From contig NZ_FWXN01000005.1 in the NCBI RefSeq assembly GCF_900176385.1, positions 124,001 to 188,000 of the forward strand: 64,000 nucleotides of DNA, in the 5' to 3' direction. The position numbers were made by a program, and so were the translations under genes. Below the pieces are notes generated by a model. That model did no database searches and was not told where the DNA came from. It saw nothing but the letters and a program-made list of their open reading frames with translations. Numbering within the stretch: position 1 is the stretch's first letter; the number at the start of each line of letters is the position of its first letter. Below are positions 16,463-25,278 of the stretch, piece after piece. This DNA is from Janibacter indicus. Its GTDB lineage: Bacteria; Actinomycetota; Actinomycetes; Actinomycetales; Dermatophilaceae.

Positions 16463-17911
16463 AGATTCAATCGATCGTCGCACCACCGGCTGTTTGCATC
16501 GACTGTAGATGCTCCTCGAAGGCCTCGGCGGGAGTCTTCCAGCCAAGGCTCTTGCGGGGTCGTCCGTTGAGCGCCATGGCGACGGCCTGAATCTCGTCAT
16601 TGCTCCACCGCGACAGGTCGGTGCCCTTCGGGAAGTACTGGCGAAGGAGCCCGTTGGTGTTCTCGTTGGTTCCGCGCTGCCACGGGCTGTGCGGGTCAGC
16701 GAAGAACACCGGGATGCCTGTCTCGACCTTGAATGCGGCGTGCGCCGACAGTTCCTTGCCGCGGTCCCAGGTCAGTGATCGCCGCATCTGCTCAGGCAAC
16801 GTCGTCATGGTCGCGGCGAGTGCGTTCTTCATCGTGATCGCGCCGTAGCCGGCCAACGCCGGCCCGTTCTTCACGGTCTGCTTGTGGCGGTACCCCTCCT
16901 CCCGCGGCAGGTGGACGAGCATCGTGAAGCGCGTGGTCCGGTCGACCAGCGTGCCGATCGCTGAACGCTCCAGGCCGATGATCAAGTCGCCCTCCCAGTG
17001 GCCTGGAACCGCGCGGTCCTCCGCTTCTGCGGGGCGCTGGCTGATCAGCACTTCCTCGGTCACGTGCCCCCAAGCCTTCTGACGGTTTCGGGCTCGAGGA
17101 ACGCGCAGCGCACGTCCACTGCGCAGGCAACTGACCAGCTCCCGCTTCAGCGCACCGCGGCCCTCGACGTAGAGCGCTTGGTAGATCGCCTCGTGGCTGA
17201 TGCGCATGGATTCATCATCCGGGAAGTCGATCGGCAACCGACGCGCGATCTGCTCCGGGCTCCACGCCTGCGTCCAACGACGATCCTTGCGATGGGGCTT
17301 GTTACGGCCCTTCCACTCCGGCCCGTCCGGCCCCACTACCTCGCCGTCGGGCGTGTGGACGACCCCGGCCAGCCGGTCCTGGACGTAATCACGCAGCCGC
17401 TCGTTGATCACCATCTTGGCGACCTTCGGTCGCCGTGCTCGTCGCTCGGCGTGCCACTGCGCAACCGTCGCGCGGTACTCGGCCTGCGCTGACCGACTCG
17501 ATGCGCCCCGCCGCAGCTCGCGCGAGATCGTCGACGGATTACGTCCGAGCCTTCGAGCGATCTCGCGGGCGCTGATGTTCTGGGCGTGCCAGATCGCGAT
17601 GTCCTCGCGCTCAGCGAAGGACAGGTAGCGACCCGACACATTGGCGGGCAGGCATGGGTTCACGCCGCCAGAGTGGCGAAACCAGCGGTATCCGACCGGT
17701 TCGGACACGCCGGCCTCCTCGGCCGCGACGTCGGTCTTCACGCCGCGAGCGATAGCCGCCCAGAACGTGACTCGGTCCTGCCGCCACGCGACCGAGGGCC
17801 GTCCCGGTGACGGGATCTGTCCTCGATACGCACGGACCCGCTTCTGCCGTGGGGTTGTTCCCATCGCTTCACCTCTCGATCAAGGTGTTGCGACGACCGG
17901 TTGAATTCGCC
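16463..17911 (-). mobile_element. IS30-family insertion sequence inside the IS3 element
   Basis: About 1.45 kb. Inner ends match over some 23 bp with three changes: ATTCAATCGATCGTCGCAC on the left and ATTCAACCGGTCGTCGCAA on the right, read inwards. The sequence TTGACC, which encodes Gly-Gln of the interrupted orfB, occurs on both sides (16457-16462 and 17912-17917). The exact ends are uncertain by a few bases. Confidence 0.82.
16467..17864 (-). CDS. IS30-family transposase
   Basis: 465 residues. An N-terminal helix-turn-helix (LSFAEREDIAIWHAQNISAR, then EIARRLGRNPSTISRELRRG) precedes the DDE core: GHWEGDLIIG (Asp), LTWDRGKELSAH (Asp) and SPWQRGTNENTNGLLRQYFP (Glu). The stop codon lies within the element's terminal repeat. 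It appears intact and could still be active. Confidence 0.93.
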   Translation of the reverse strand: MGTTPRQKRVRAYRGQIPSPGRPSVAWRQDRVTFWAAIARGVKTDVAAEEAGVSEPVGYRWFRHSGGVNPCLPANVSGRYLSFAEREDIAIWHAQNISAREIARRLGRNPSTISRELRRGASSRSAQAEYRATVAQWHAERRARRPKVAKMVINERLRDYVQDRLAGVVHTPDGEVVGPDGPEWKGRNKPHRKDRRWTQAWSPEQIARRLPIDFPDDESMRISHEAIYQALYVEGRGALKRELVSCLRSGRALRVPRARNRQKAWGHVTEEVLISQRPAEAEDRAVPGHWEGDLIIGLERSAIGTLVDRTTRFTMLVHLPREEGYRHKQTVKNGPALAGYGAITMKNALAATMTTLPEQMRRSLTWDRGKELSAHAAFKVETGIPVFFADPHSPWQRGTNENTNGLLRQYFPKGTDLSRWSNDEIQAVAMALNGRPRKSLGWKTPAEAFEEHLQSMQTAGGATID

Positions 17912-18531
17912 TTGACCGCCCCTGTCCGAGTGACAGATCGTCCCGGTCGGCGATCGGAGCGCGACGGCGTTGCGCATCGCGGCCCGGGCGAGCGATGACT
18001 TCATCCGTGAGTCGATGGAGTAGCCCACGATCCTGTTCGACCAGACGTCTTTGATCGCGCAGATGTAGAGCTTCCCCTCCCGCGTGGGGTGCTCCGAGAT
18101 GTCCCACAGCCACACCTTGTTCGGCCCATCGGCCACGAACTCGTGACGGACCACGCCGTGCTCGTCGACCACTGCGAGGAGGTCGTCGTGCGGCGCCGGC
18201 CCGGTGGAGCCCGCCTTGCTGCGCTTCTTGTGGTGTGACGCGGTGATGCCCGCGATGCGGCAGAGCCGGTGCACGCGGTTCTCGCCGACTCTGATGCCGT
18301 GCTCGAGGTCGAGCTCGTCGGTGAGGAACCTGTAGCCGAGGGTGGCGTCGTCCTCATGAAGGTCGTAGAGAACGTCGATGAGGTGCGCGTCGTCCCAGTC
18401 CCGCTGACAGACCGGGTCTTTGAGCCACTTGTAGTACCCCTGGGTCGACAAGCCCAGGACCCTGCACGCCACCGCGACCGGCACCCTGATCAGGGCACCG
18501 GCCGCGGCCATCTCACGGACGAGCGGGAAGA

Positions 18532-18819
18532 CTATTTTCCCGGCAGGTTGGCCTGCGACAGGTAGGCAGCTGCCCTGCGCAGGACCTCGTTCTCCTGCTC
18601 GAGGAGCCGGATCCTCTTGTTCGCCTCACGCAGCTGCTTGCGCTCGTCGTCGGTCAGGCCGGTGCGCTTGCCGTCCTCGATATCGGCCTGCTTCATCCAG
18701 TTCGCCAGCGAGCCTTCGGAGATGCCGAAGTCCTTCGCGATCTGCGACAAGGGCGCCTGACCCTTGCGGGCCACGGCCACGACGTCGTCACGGAACTCTT
18801 TGGGGTAGGGCTTTGCCAC
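18532..18819 (-). CDS. IS3-family transposase orfA
   Basis: 95 residues: MAKPYPKEFRDDVVAVARKG, a helix-turn-helix (LSQIAKDFGISEGSLANWMK) and a leucine-zipper-like end (REANKRIRLLEQENEVLRRA). It ends LPGK at a slippery site from which orfB is reached by -1 frameshifting. Confidence 0.9.
   Translation of the reverse strand: MAKPYPKEFRDDVVAVARKGQAPLSQIAKDFGISEGSLANWMKQADIEDGKRTGLTDDERKQLREANKRIRLLEQENEVLRRAAAYLSQANLPGK
18535..18541 (-). other. Programmed -1 frameshift site between orfA and orfB
   Basis: On the minus strand GGGAAAA is followed at once by TAG, the orfA stop. Slipping back one base gives a frame that continues KIVFPLVREMAAAGALIRVP into orfB. This is the usual way IS3 elements make the fused transposase. 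Confidence 0.7.
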
Positions 18820-18944
18820 GGGGACATCCTTCCGCCTAAGGCCGAAACCTCAGAGATCAGGTGTCAACCGAACTCGGGGCAGACCCCGACTGCGCTGTCG
18901 GCGCCTGTCCATAGGTTGCTCAACAACCGCTAGAAGGGAACGAC

Positions 18945-19988
18945 ATGAAGAACTGGGTGTCGACGTGGATGGGTCCGCTCAACTGGGACTTTGCTGAACC
19001 GGGCGCTGGCAAACACGCGCTGTCGCCGTTCTTTCGCACTTGGGGCCCCTGGCTAGCCGCGTCCCTCATCGCAGGGCTAGTGAGCGGTTTGGCAGTCAGG
19101 GGACTCGGGATACCGACCGAGGTAGTGACAACATCGCAACAGCCAGTGATGACCGTCGCCCTTGGCCTCTTCATCTCTGTTCAGTTTCGGGTCAGTCGTA
19201 ACCAGGATGGAGATTTCGAGCCCATCGCAGGTCTTGTGCTTCGGACGGTGACTTCGTCCGCGCTTTTTCTTGGCGCATGCCTCGCGGTGGCCCTGCCCGC
19301 CGCCGGCGACGCCGACTCCGGCTTCCTTGCCGTCCCTACATGGCTTCTGTTCACAACGCTGCTCGCAATACTGCGACCCTTGGACCAGGAGCTGACCCAA
19401 GAACTGGCTGAGCGGGAGTTAAAGCACCTACGGACCGTCAGAACTCAGTTGGCTCGCAGCATCGGCTCTCCAACACGAGGCATTTCCTCTCAAAGGTTCA
19501 TACTGCTGATCTTGGTGCTGTCGCTGATCCCCGCGGCGCTAACAGCTGCGTCTGCTGCCCTTGCGGGCCTCAGCGACCCTGAGGCACTCTTCAATGGCGC
19601 GATGAGCGCGGCAAGCACATGGGTCGTTACCTTGGCGTGGTTCGCGCTCGCCGAAGGGACGATGCAGTTGCGAGCCTCCGCGCGCGCTCGGTCTCTGGGA
19701 CCACTAGCAAGCGCGTTCATGCGCGTGGCGTTCCTCTCTCTAATCATTGGGCTTTTCGCTGGTCTTGGGATCATTTCTCTGTCGCTGCACGTCGTTGGCC
19801 GTATCGAACTACTTCCGTCGCAGTGGTTCCTAGCCGGGAGCTCGTTAACCTTCTCAACTGCCGCCATCACAGCATTGTGGGGCTGGCCAAGCCCTCGACT
19901 TGCAGCGTCCTCCGCCCTTGCAGACATCGACACTCGCATCCGTCTTCTCCACGAACGATCCGCAGACTCACCAGAGTTCAGCATTTAA
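18945..19988 (+). CDS. Multi-pass membrane protein of unknown function
   Basis: 347 residues with about eight hydrophobic segments in two groups (about residues 35-140 and 185-310) separated by a charged stretch (DQELTQELAERELKHLRTVR). GAAGGGAAC precedes ATG 18945. Codon use is less GC-biased than core genes, and the gene lies between two IS elements, so it was probably acquired. Its stop TAA lies inside the 8-bp target sequence of the ISL3 element, so the protein is unaltered by that insertion. The family was not recognised. Confidence 0.65.
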   Translation: MKNWVSTWMGPLNWDFAEPGAGKHALSPFFRTWGPWLAASLIAGLVSGLAVRGLGIPTEVVTTSQQPVMTVALGLFISVQFRVSRNQDGDFEPIAGLVLRTVTSSALFLGACLAVALPAAGDADSGFLAVPTWLLFTTLLAILRPLDQELTQELAERELKHLRTVRTQLARSIGSPTRGISSQRFILLILVLSLIPAALTAASAALAGLSDPEALFNGAMSAASTWVVTLAWFALAEGTMQLRASARARSLGPLASAFMRVAFLSLIIGLFAGLGIISLSLHVVGRIELLPSQWFLAGSSLTFSTAAITALWGWPSPRLAASSALADIDTRIRLLHERSADSPEFSI

Positions 19989-19990
19989 GT

Positions 19991-21468
19991 GGCTCTTCAC
20001 CGATGAGTGTGGGGTGAGCGCGACGCGCCGGGGCGTGGGGTAAGGGTGGAAAGGGTCGAGGCCCTCGAAGATCAGAGGACTCTTACCTCTCCTGATCGCA
20101 AGGACCTCGACGATGCCCGAGCCTACGTTGTGCTGCCGTGTGCGCGGCGGCTACTGCGACCGTTGCGACGTCCTCGTCGGACTACCCGGGCTGCATGTGA
20201 TCGCTGTCGAGCAGCACGGTGACGACCGGTTGGTCGTGACGGTGGAGTCGGCTCCGGAGCCGATGGGATGCCGCTCCTGCGGGGTCATCGCCCGCGGCCA
20301 CGGACGGGTGGAGGTGCGCCTGGTCGACGCGCCGGCGTTTGGCCGGCCGGTGCGGATCATCTGGCGCAAGCGCCGCTGGCTGTGCCTGGAGCCCGCGTGC
20401 GGGGTCGGCTCGTTCGTGGAGCAGGACGACGCTGTCGCGACGCCTCGCGGGTTGTTGACGGCCCGGGCGTGCCGGTGGGCGATCGAGCAGATCCGCCGCG
20501 AGCACGCCAGCGTCAACGGGGTACGGCGCCAGCTCGGGACAGGGTGGCGGACCGTGTGGGAGTCGATCCGGCCGCTGCTGCAGGCCGCAGCCGACGACGT
20601 GTCGCGCTTCGAGGGGGTCGCGATCCTCGGGGTCGATGAACATGTGTGGCATCACGTCTCGACCAAGCCGATCGAGGACGGCGGACGCGGCCCGAAGGAG
20701 CTGACCGGGATGGTCGACCTGACCCGTGATGCGGGCGGGCGCACCAGGGCCCGGCTGCTCGACCTCGTCCCGGGTCGCTCCGGCGCCGTGTACAAGGACT
20801 GGCTCGACCAGCGCGGCCAGGCCTTCCGAGCCCGGGTCGAGGTGGCCACGCTGGACCCGTTCCACGGGTACAAGAACGCGATCGACGACCAGCTCGAGGA
20901 CGCCCGCTCGGTCCTGGACGCCTTCCACGTCGTCAAGCTCGCCACCGCCGTCGTCGACGACGTCCGCCGACGTGTCCAGCAGCAGATCCACGGCCACCGA
21001 GGCCGCAAGAACGACCCGCTGTACCGGATCCGCAACATCCTGCGCGCCGGCGCCGAGAACCTCACCGAGCGACAACGCGCCCGGCTCGAGGCGGCGTGGG
21101 CTGCCGACGAACGCCACCTCGAGGTCGAGGTCGCCTGGGTGTGCGCCCAGCAGGTCCGCTCCGCCTACCACCAGGCCACTCATGCTGCCGGGCGAGCGGT
21201 CGCCGAGAAGATCCTCGACACCTTCGCCTCATGCCCGATCCCCGAGGTCGCCCGCCTGGGCAAGACCCTGAACACCTGGCGCCGCGAGTTCCTCGGCTAC
21301 TTCGACACCAACGGCGCCAACAACGGCGGCACCGAAGCCATCAACGGCCTCATTGAGCTCCACCGCCGCGTAGCCCGCGGCTTTCGCAACCGCGACAACT
21401 ACCGCCTCCGCATGCTCCTCATCGGCGGCGGCCTCAACCTACGACCCCACACTCATCGGTGAAGAGCC
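19991..21468 (+). mobile_element. ISL3-family insertion sequence, complete
   Basis: 1,478 bp with perfect 25-bp terminal inverted repeats starting GGCTCTTCACCGATGAGTGT on both ends. One transposase gene fills the element and its stop lies within the right repeat. Confidence 0.93.
20113..21462 (+). CDS. ISL3-family transposase
   Basis: 449 residues. An N-terminal zinc finger (CRSCGVIARGHG, later CLEPACG) is followed by a helix-turn-helix and a DDE core with ILGVDEHVWHH, VATLDPFHGYKNAI and NGANNGGTEAINGLIELHRR. The protein is full length and the element has perfect ends, so it is probably functional. Confidence 0.94.
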   Translation: MPEPTLCCRVRGGYCDRCDVLVGLPGLHVIAVEQHGDDRLVVTVESAPEPMGCRSCGVIARGHGRVEVRLVDAPAFGRPVRIIWRKRRWLCLEPACGVGSFVEQDDAVATPRGLLTARACRWAIEQIRREHASVNGVRRQLGTGWRTVWESIRPLLQAAADDVSRFEGVAILGVDEHVWHHVSTKPIEDGGRGPKELTGMVDLTRDAGGRTRARLLDLVPGRSGAVYKDWLDQRGQAFRARVEVATLDPFHGYKNAIDDQLEDARSVLDAFHVVKLATAVVDDVRRRVQQQIHGHRGRKNDPLYRIRNILRAGAENLTERQRARLEAAWAADERHLEVEVAWVCAQQVRSAYHQATHAAGRAVAEKILDTFASCPIPEVARLGKTLNTWRREFLGYFDTNGANNGGTEAINGLIELHRRVARGFRNRDNYRLRMLLIGGGLNLRPHTHR

Positions 21469-21615
21469 ATTTAAGTAGTGGCCAGACGTCGCAGGTGTGC
21501 CAAAGGGCTCGCATGCTGGGTCCTTGTTCTCGCCACGCGGAGCCCTCCTCAGCAGCTCGGCCCGTATCCGGACAGCCTTGCGTGCGACCGCTTTCACCGC
21601 CGAGGCAACGCGCCC

Positions 21616-22002
21616 TCACCCGCCGAAGGGCTCGAGCGCGAACCTCCCCCACGCGATGAACGCGAAGGTCACGAGGAAGAACAGGTCGCCGACGAGTAAG
21701 GTGTACTCGCGCCGACGGAACCTGGTCGTACCCGCGCCGATCATGAAGAGCACCAGCCCGCTCGCCGCCAGCGGCACGAGCACCGGGGCCACCCCAACCG
21801 CCGCGGGCAGGACGAGGCCCAGCGCGCCCACCGTCTTGATCGTGCCGATGGCCTTGAGCTGGCCCGCGGTGTAGTCGTCGACCCAGTGCTGCGTCACCGA
21901 CAGCTCGCGGTACCTCCCCTTCGGGAGGAGGATCTGGGTGAGGCCGCCGATGGTGAAGGCGGTGGCCAGGACGATGGCCATGGTCCACAGCAGGGTGTCC
22001 AT
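21616..22002 (-). CDS. DoxX-like four-helix membrane protein
   Basis: 128 residues with four membrane helices. DYTAGQLKAIGTIKTVGALG is typical of DoxX-like proteins. AAGGAG lies 8 nt before ATG 22002. It is divergent from a SigJ-type sigma factor. Such sigma factors are commonly paired with DoxX, carboxymuconolactone-decarboxylase-like or oxidoreductase genes that they transcribe, so it is the likely target. Its exact biochemical role is unknown. Confidence 0.8.
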   Translation of the reverse strand: MDTLLWTMAIVLATAFTIGGLTQILLPKGRYRELSVTQHWVDDYTAGQLKAIGTIKTVGALGLVLPAAVGVAPVLVPLAASGLVLFMIGAGTTRFRRREYTLLVGDLFFLVTFAFIAWGRFALEPFGG

Positions 22003-22083
22003 TGCAGGCTCCTTGATCGGTTACGTCAGCCCGTGCGGGCTCGTCATCTGTCATGACGGCGACCGGAAGCGAGAGGTAACGGG
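22003..22083. promoter_or_regulatory. Divergent DoxX/SigJ control region
   Basis: 81 bp with a hairpin GCCCGTGCGGGC near 22029-22040 and the near-palindrome TGTCATGACG near 22052. I looked for the TGTCACA and CGTC pair used by ECF41 sigma factors; only partial matches (TGTCA, CGTC) are present without the right spacing. Confidence 0.35.
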
Positions 22084-22959
22084 ATGAGCGACGAGGCGCA
22101 GCTGGCGCGGGACTTCGATGCAGAGCGAGCTCGCCTGACGGCGCTCGCGCAGCGGATGCTCGGGTCAAACGCGGAGGCGGAGGACGCAGTGCAGGAGGCG
22201 TGGCTGCGCCTCAGTCGGCAGGCGGCCGGCACGGTGGACAACGTCGCCGGGTGGCTGACGACGGTCGTAGGCCGGATCTGTCTGGACGTGCTGCGCTCAC
22301 GGCGGAACCACCCGCAGGCGAGCCTAGACGAGCGGCTGCCGGAGCTCGTCGTGACCGAGGACGAAGGGGGTCCCGAGGACTCCGCGGTCGTCGCCGACTC
22401 CGTGGGGCTCGCCCTGCTCGTCGTGCTCGACACGCTCGGTCCGGACGAACGCCTGGCCTTCGTGCTGCACGACATGTTTGCCGTGCCCTTCGCGGAGATC
22501 GGCCCGATCGTGGGGCGCTCCCCCGATGCCGCGAAGATGCTCGCCAGCCGCGCGCGGCGCAAGGTGCAGGGCGCTCCTGTGACGGGCGAAGGGAGGGCCC
22601 GCCAGCGCGAGGTCGTCGACGCCTTCGTCGCGGCGGCACGCGAAGGGGACTTCGAGCGACTCCTGGAGCTGCTCGACCCGGACATCCAGTGGCAGACCCA
22701 CCACCCGCACGGTCGGGTCGTGCGCCTGGGCCGCACCGAGATCGTGGCCGCCGCCGACCGTGGCCTGCGCGCCACCGGTGTCGTCCGCCGGGTGCTCGTC
22801 AACGGCGAGCCCGGCATCCTCACCTGGTCCCGCTCCGGCAAGCCGCTCGGCCTCATGGCGTGCACCGTCTCCGGTGGGCGGATCACCGAGGTGGTGGCGG
22901 TCCTGGACCCGACACGGCTCGCCTCGATGGACCTGCCCAGCCCCCACGGCCCTACCTGA
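22084..22959 (+). CDS. sigJ: ECF sigma factor of the SigJ/ECF41 type with SnoaL-like C-terminus
   Basis: 291 residues. Sigma region 2 (ALAQRMLGSNAEAEDAVQEA, WLRLSR) and region 4 (LAFVLHDMFAVPFAEIGPIV, GRSPDAAKMLASRARRKVQG) are joined to a C-terminal NTF2/SnoaL-like domain (VVDAFVAAAREGDFERLLEL). That domain regulates the sigma factor in place of an anti-sigma factor. It probably drives the divergent doxX-like gene. Its last 8 bp overlap the convergent serpin-like gene. Confidence 0.9.
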   Translation: MSDEAQLARDFDAERARLTALAQRMLGSNAEAEDAVQEAWLRLSRQAAGTVDNVAGWLTTVVGRICLDVLRSRRNHPQASLDERLPELVVTEDEGGPEDSAVVADSVGLALLVVLDTLGPDERLAFVLHDMFAVPFAEIGPIVGRSPDAAKMLASRARRKVQGAPVTGEGRARQREVVDAFVAAAREGDFERLLELLDPDIQWQTHHPHGRVVRLGRTEIVAAADRGLRATGVVRRVLVNGEPGILTWSRSGKPLGLMACTVSGGRITEVVAVLDPTRLASMDLPSPHGPT

Positions 22960-24412
22960 TCTCGCCGCGCTGCCGCATCTGCGCCTCCTTGTAGGCCGAC
23001 AGGGCGGCCGCCTCGTCGGGGTCAGTCTCGGCGAGCAGCTCGAGCGCTTCCCCGTCGGAGTCCATGTAGTTGGGCCCGGAGACCCACGCGCTGACGAGCG
23101 GCACGCCCTCCCACGCACCGCCGCGCGCAACGGCGACGACGGCGTGCGACCCGCGCAGGTCGAGGTCGACGCGCCGCACCCGCGCCTTGACGAACTCCGG
23201 CGCAGAACCGACCCGGGCCATCGCCGTCACCGCAGCAGCCTTGAACCCGTCGGCGTCGAACTCGGCGCGCACGACCTGTCGGCAGTCGGTCGCAGCGGCC
23301 GGCTCCTCGGGCGTCAGCGCCGAACCCACCTGTGCGACACCGGGCGCCGCGCCCAGGTCTATGGAGTCTTGGGCAGACCACACGGGAAGTCGACTGGTCC
23401 AGAGTTGCGGTTGACCCTCCGCATCCGTCGGCAGCCGTTGCAACTCGCTCGCCAGGAGATCCCGGCGAACGGTCGCGGCCCGCCACGAGTGACCGCGCTC
23501 CGGCAGACCGTCAGCGATCTCGGCGTGCCAGAGCGCCCCGTCGTCGAGCATGGCGACGACTTCGTCGACGGCCTGCCACACCTGCGAAGGGGGCACCCTC
23601 GGGTGAGCGCGGACGCTCACCACGTCGATGCCGTCCTCGGACTGTGGCTTGGCGACGACGACGGGTCCGGCGGCGGTGGTCTCGACGATCGTCTGCAGAC
23701 CACCGTGGAGCTTGAGCACTCGGCTGCCGTCCGTCACGAGGCTCTCGGTCCAGCGCGGCTCGAGGACGAGCGCAGTGGCGAGGACGACTCGGGTCAGCTC
23801 GTCGACCTGCAGAGGGAAGGAATCGATCAGTCCGTGGGTGTGCTGCGAGGCCCATGCGTCGAGCGCCATCTGGTCAGGGACGGGGCGCTCCACATCGACG
23901 GGGGTCGTGACGTCATCGGCAGCCCACGCACCCACTGCCGCGGCGAGGGTGGGGTGCGGCTCCGCGAGCAGCCGCCGTGCCACTGCGCTCGCCTCGTCGG
24001 CCGGTATCCCGAGCGTCTGCTCGAGAGTCACGCGATCGTCACCGGTGACGTGCTCGGCGACAGTGGCCAGGAGCAGCCAGAGCCCGGCGTGGGAGACGAC
24101 CGGCGCGATTGCTTGGTCAAGCTCCTCGCGGCAGCGGGCCGCGTACTGCGTAACGGCTCGAGCAACGGTGCGGTCAGGTGCCGGCACCGGCGTGAAGTCG
24201 CCGGGACTCCCTTCGACCTCGTCGCGCTGACCGCAGGTCAGGCACTCGACCCTCCACACCCCGGGGACGATCAGGCAGCCACTCAGGCGTTCCCACGGCG
24301 TGGCCGCCACCTGCTCCGCCGTCTCGGCAGTGGGCATCCCCATGACGCGGTGGTGGGTGGCGTGGGACCCGCAGCGGTCGCAGCGCAACCGGCTGGCTGG
24401 GACTTCGCTCAT
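22952..24412 (-). CDS. Zinc-ribbon serpin-like protein
   Basis: 486 residues. The N-terminus has two CxxC knuckles (LRCDRCGSH and VECLTCGQ), a zinc-ribbon-like module. A divergent serpin-like body follows: HAGLWLLLATVAEH near residue 110, LDAWASQHTHGLIDSFPL near 200, then ELTRVVLATALVLEPRWTES. A hinge-like sequence, DGFKAAAVTAMARVGSAP, is near 388-405, and late strands read AWEGVPLVSAWVSGP. Serpins trap serine or cysteine proteases through a reactive loop after such a hinge. There is no signal peptide, so it would act inside the cell. It overlaps the upstream TY-chaperone-like gene by 4 bp (ATGA). The serpin assignment is by motif only. Confidence 0.6.
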   Translation of the reverse strand: MSEVPASRLRCDRCGSHATHHRVMGMPTAETAEQVAATPWERLSGCLIVPGVWRVECLTCGQRDEVEGSPGDFTPVPAPDRTVARAVTQYAARCREELDQAIAPVVSHAGLWLLLATVAEHVTGDDRVTLEQTLGIPADEASAVARRLLAEPHPTLAAAVGAWAADDVTTPVDVERPVPDQMALDAWASQHTHGLIDSFPLQVDELTRVVLATALVLEPRWTESLVTDGSRVLKLHGGLQTIVETTAAGPVVVAKPQSEDGIDVVSVRAHPRVPPSQVWQAVDEVVAMLDDGALWHAEIADGLPERGHSWRAATVRRDLLASELQRLPTDAEGQPQLWTSRLPVWSAQDSIDLGAAPGVAQVGSALTPEEPAAATDCRQVVRAEFDADGFKAAAVTAMARVGSAPEFVKARVRRVDLDLRGSHAVVAVARGGAWEGVPLVSAWVSGPNYMDSDGEALELLAETDPDEAAALSAYKEAQMRQRGEIR

Positions 24413-25278
24413 GGCGTCTCCTGTCGGTCACGCGCCTGGGGCAGGAACTCGTCCTCCCAGCCATCGATGATGCTGAAGAGGTGCTCCAGGTGCTCGCGCA
24501 GGTGCTCGGGCACGAAGGGGCTGACCAGCATGTCGACCATGACGAGGAAGTCCTCGTCGTCGAGCACGACGAACTTCAGCGCATGCGTGCACTCGTTGAG
24601 CCGCTGGGCGATCCGGGTGGCCTCATCGAGGTCACGCTCGTGGTGCGGCAGCGTGCAGCACATGCGGATGCGCGGCGCTCGGCTCGACGGCCGCACCAAG
24701 ATCGACGTGTCGTAGAAGTGGACGATGGCGTCACCGTCGTCGGTCGTGTTCACCTCCCCCACGAGAGGGCCAAGGGCGATGGCGACGAGTGCATTGACCT
24801 CCGCCCGACTGGTGGGTCGGGCGCCGTCGGCGAGCAGCGGGCTGGTCTCCCAGGGCTCGCGCGTCGGTGGCGTCAGGACTGCGCTCGGGCTGGTGAGCAG
24901 CGCGGGGTCGACGACGCCGAACCCTTCGCGCAGTGCCGTGATCACGGCCGCGGCCGCCTCGTCGGGTCGCGAGATGTCGTAGTACTTGCCGTAGGTCGGC
25001 TCCTGCCGCGTCGGGCACACCATCCCCAGCCGGCGGACCCTGGCCTGCTGCGCGCGACTCATGCGCCAGGTACGAGCCAACGTCATGTTGGAGGCGACTT
25101 CGACGAGCACCTGCGGCAGGACGACGTTGAGCTCGACGAAGGGAGCGTCCCCCACCTCGTGTGCACTCGTGCGGTCGAGAGAGATCCGGAAGATTTCCCC
25201 CTCGCCAAACCGCTCAATGACCGCCACCAGGCGCTCGTGGAAGTCCCTCCACGCCGCCTCGACCCGCTGATCGAACAT
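24409..25278 (-). CDS. TY-chaperone-like protein (YbjN/type III chaperone fold)
   Basis: 289 residues from ATG 25278, with GGAGGGGAGC just before it. It begins MFDQRVEAAWRDFHERLVAV. Two alpha/beta halves resemble the actinobacterial 'T3SS chaperone and YbjN peptide-binding' proteins: VEVASNMTLARTWRMSRAQQ and, near the end, PFVPEHLREHLEHLFSIIDG. Such folds bind peptides or unfolded partners. It is coupled to the serpin-like gene, so it may be that protein's partner. A similar gene lies at 36736-37527. Confidence 0.55.
   Translation of the reverse strand: MFDQRVEAAWRDFHERLVAVIERFGEGEIFRISLDRTSAHEVGDAPFVELNVVLPQVLVEVASNMTLARTWRMSRAQQARVRRLGMVCPTRQEPTYGKYYDISRPDEAAAAVITALREGFGVVDPALLTSPSAVLTPPTREPWETSPLLADGARPTSRAEVNALVAIALGPLVGEVNTTDDGDAIVHFYDTSILVRPSSRAPRIRMCCTLPHHERDLDEATRIAQRLNECTHALKFVVLDDEDFLVMVDMLVSPFVPEHLREHLEHLFSIIDGWEDEFLPQARDRQETP

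Larger units (their letters stand above)
16175..18538 (-). pseudogene. IS3-family transposase orfB, interrupted by IS30
   Basis: The upstream part (about 18538 to 17912) holds GLSTQGYYKWLKDP, the first catalytic Asp region (GPNKVWLWDISEHPTREGKL) and CHSDRGGQ with the second Asp. It resumes at about 16462 as FRAKKTQRLLANND and RSYGAGDNASMESFFSLLQK, with the catalytic Glu, ending LTPVEFEMIYATAEAA. Removing the IS30 element and one TTGACC copy restores a continuous rve-type integrase. Confidence 0.85.
16133..18886 (-). mobile_element. IS3-family insertion sequence, itself split by an IS30-family element
   Basis: Terminal inverted repeats begin GGGTCTGCCCC at 16133 and, on the other strand, at 18886; both continue to GGTTGACAC after about 16-18 bp. 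A 3-bp direct repeat CGA flanks it (16130-16132 and 18887-18889), typical of the family. It carries orfA and orfB in the minus direction. The copy is dead because orfB is interrupted. Confidence 0.88.
19983..21476. repeat. 8-bp target-site duplication ATTTAAGT around the ISL3 element
   Basis: ATTTAAGT stands at 19983-19990 and 21469-21476, directly outside the inverted repeats. Eight base pairs is the expected length for ISL3 transposition, and the perfect match points to a recent event. The left copy includes the TAA stop of the membrane protein gene. Confidence 0.9.

Noticed and set aside
21434-22168. Minus-strand frame crossing the ISL3 end and the DoxX gene
   Set aside because: It spans the insertion border and another gene; no conserved sequence.
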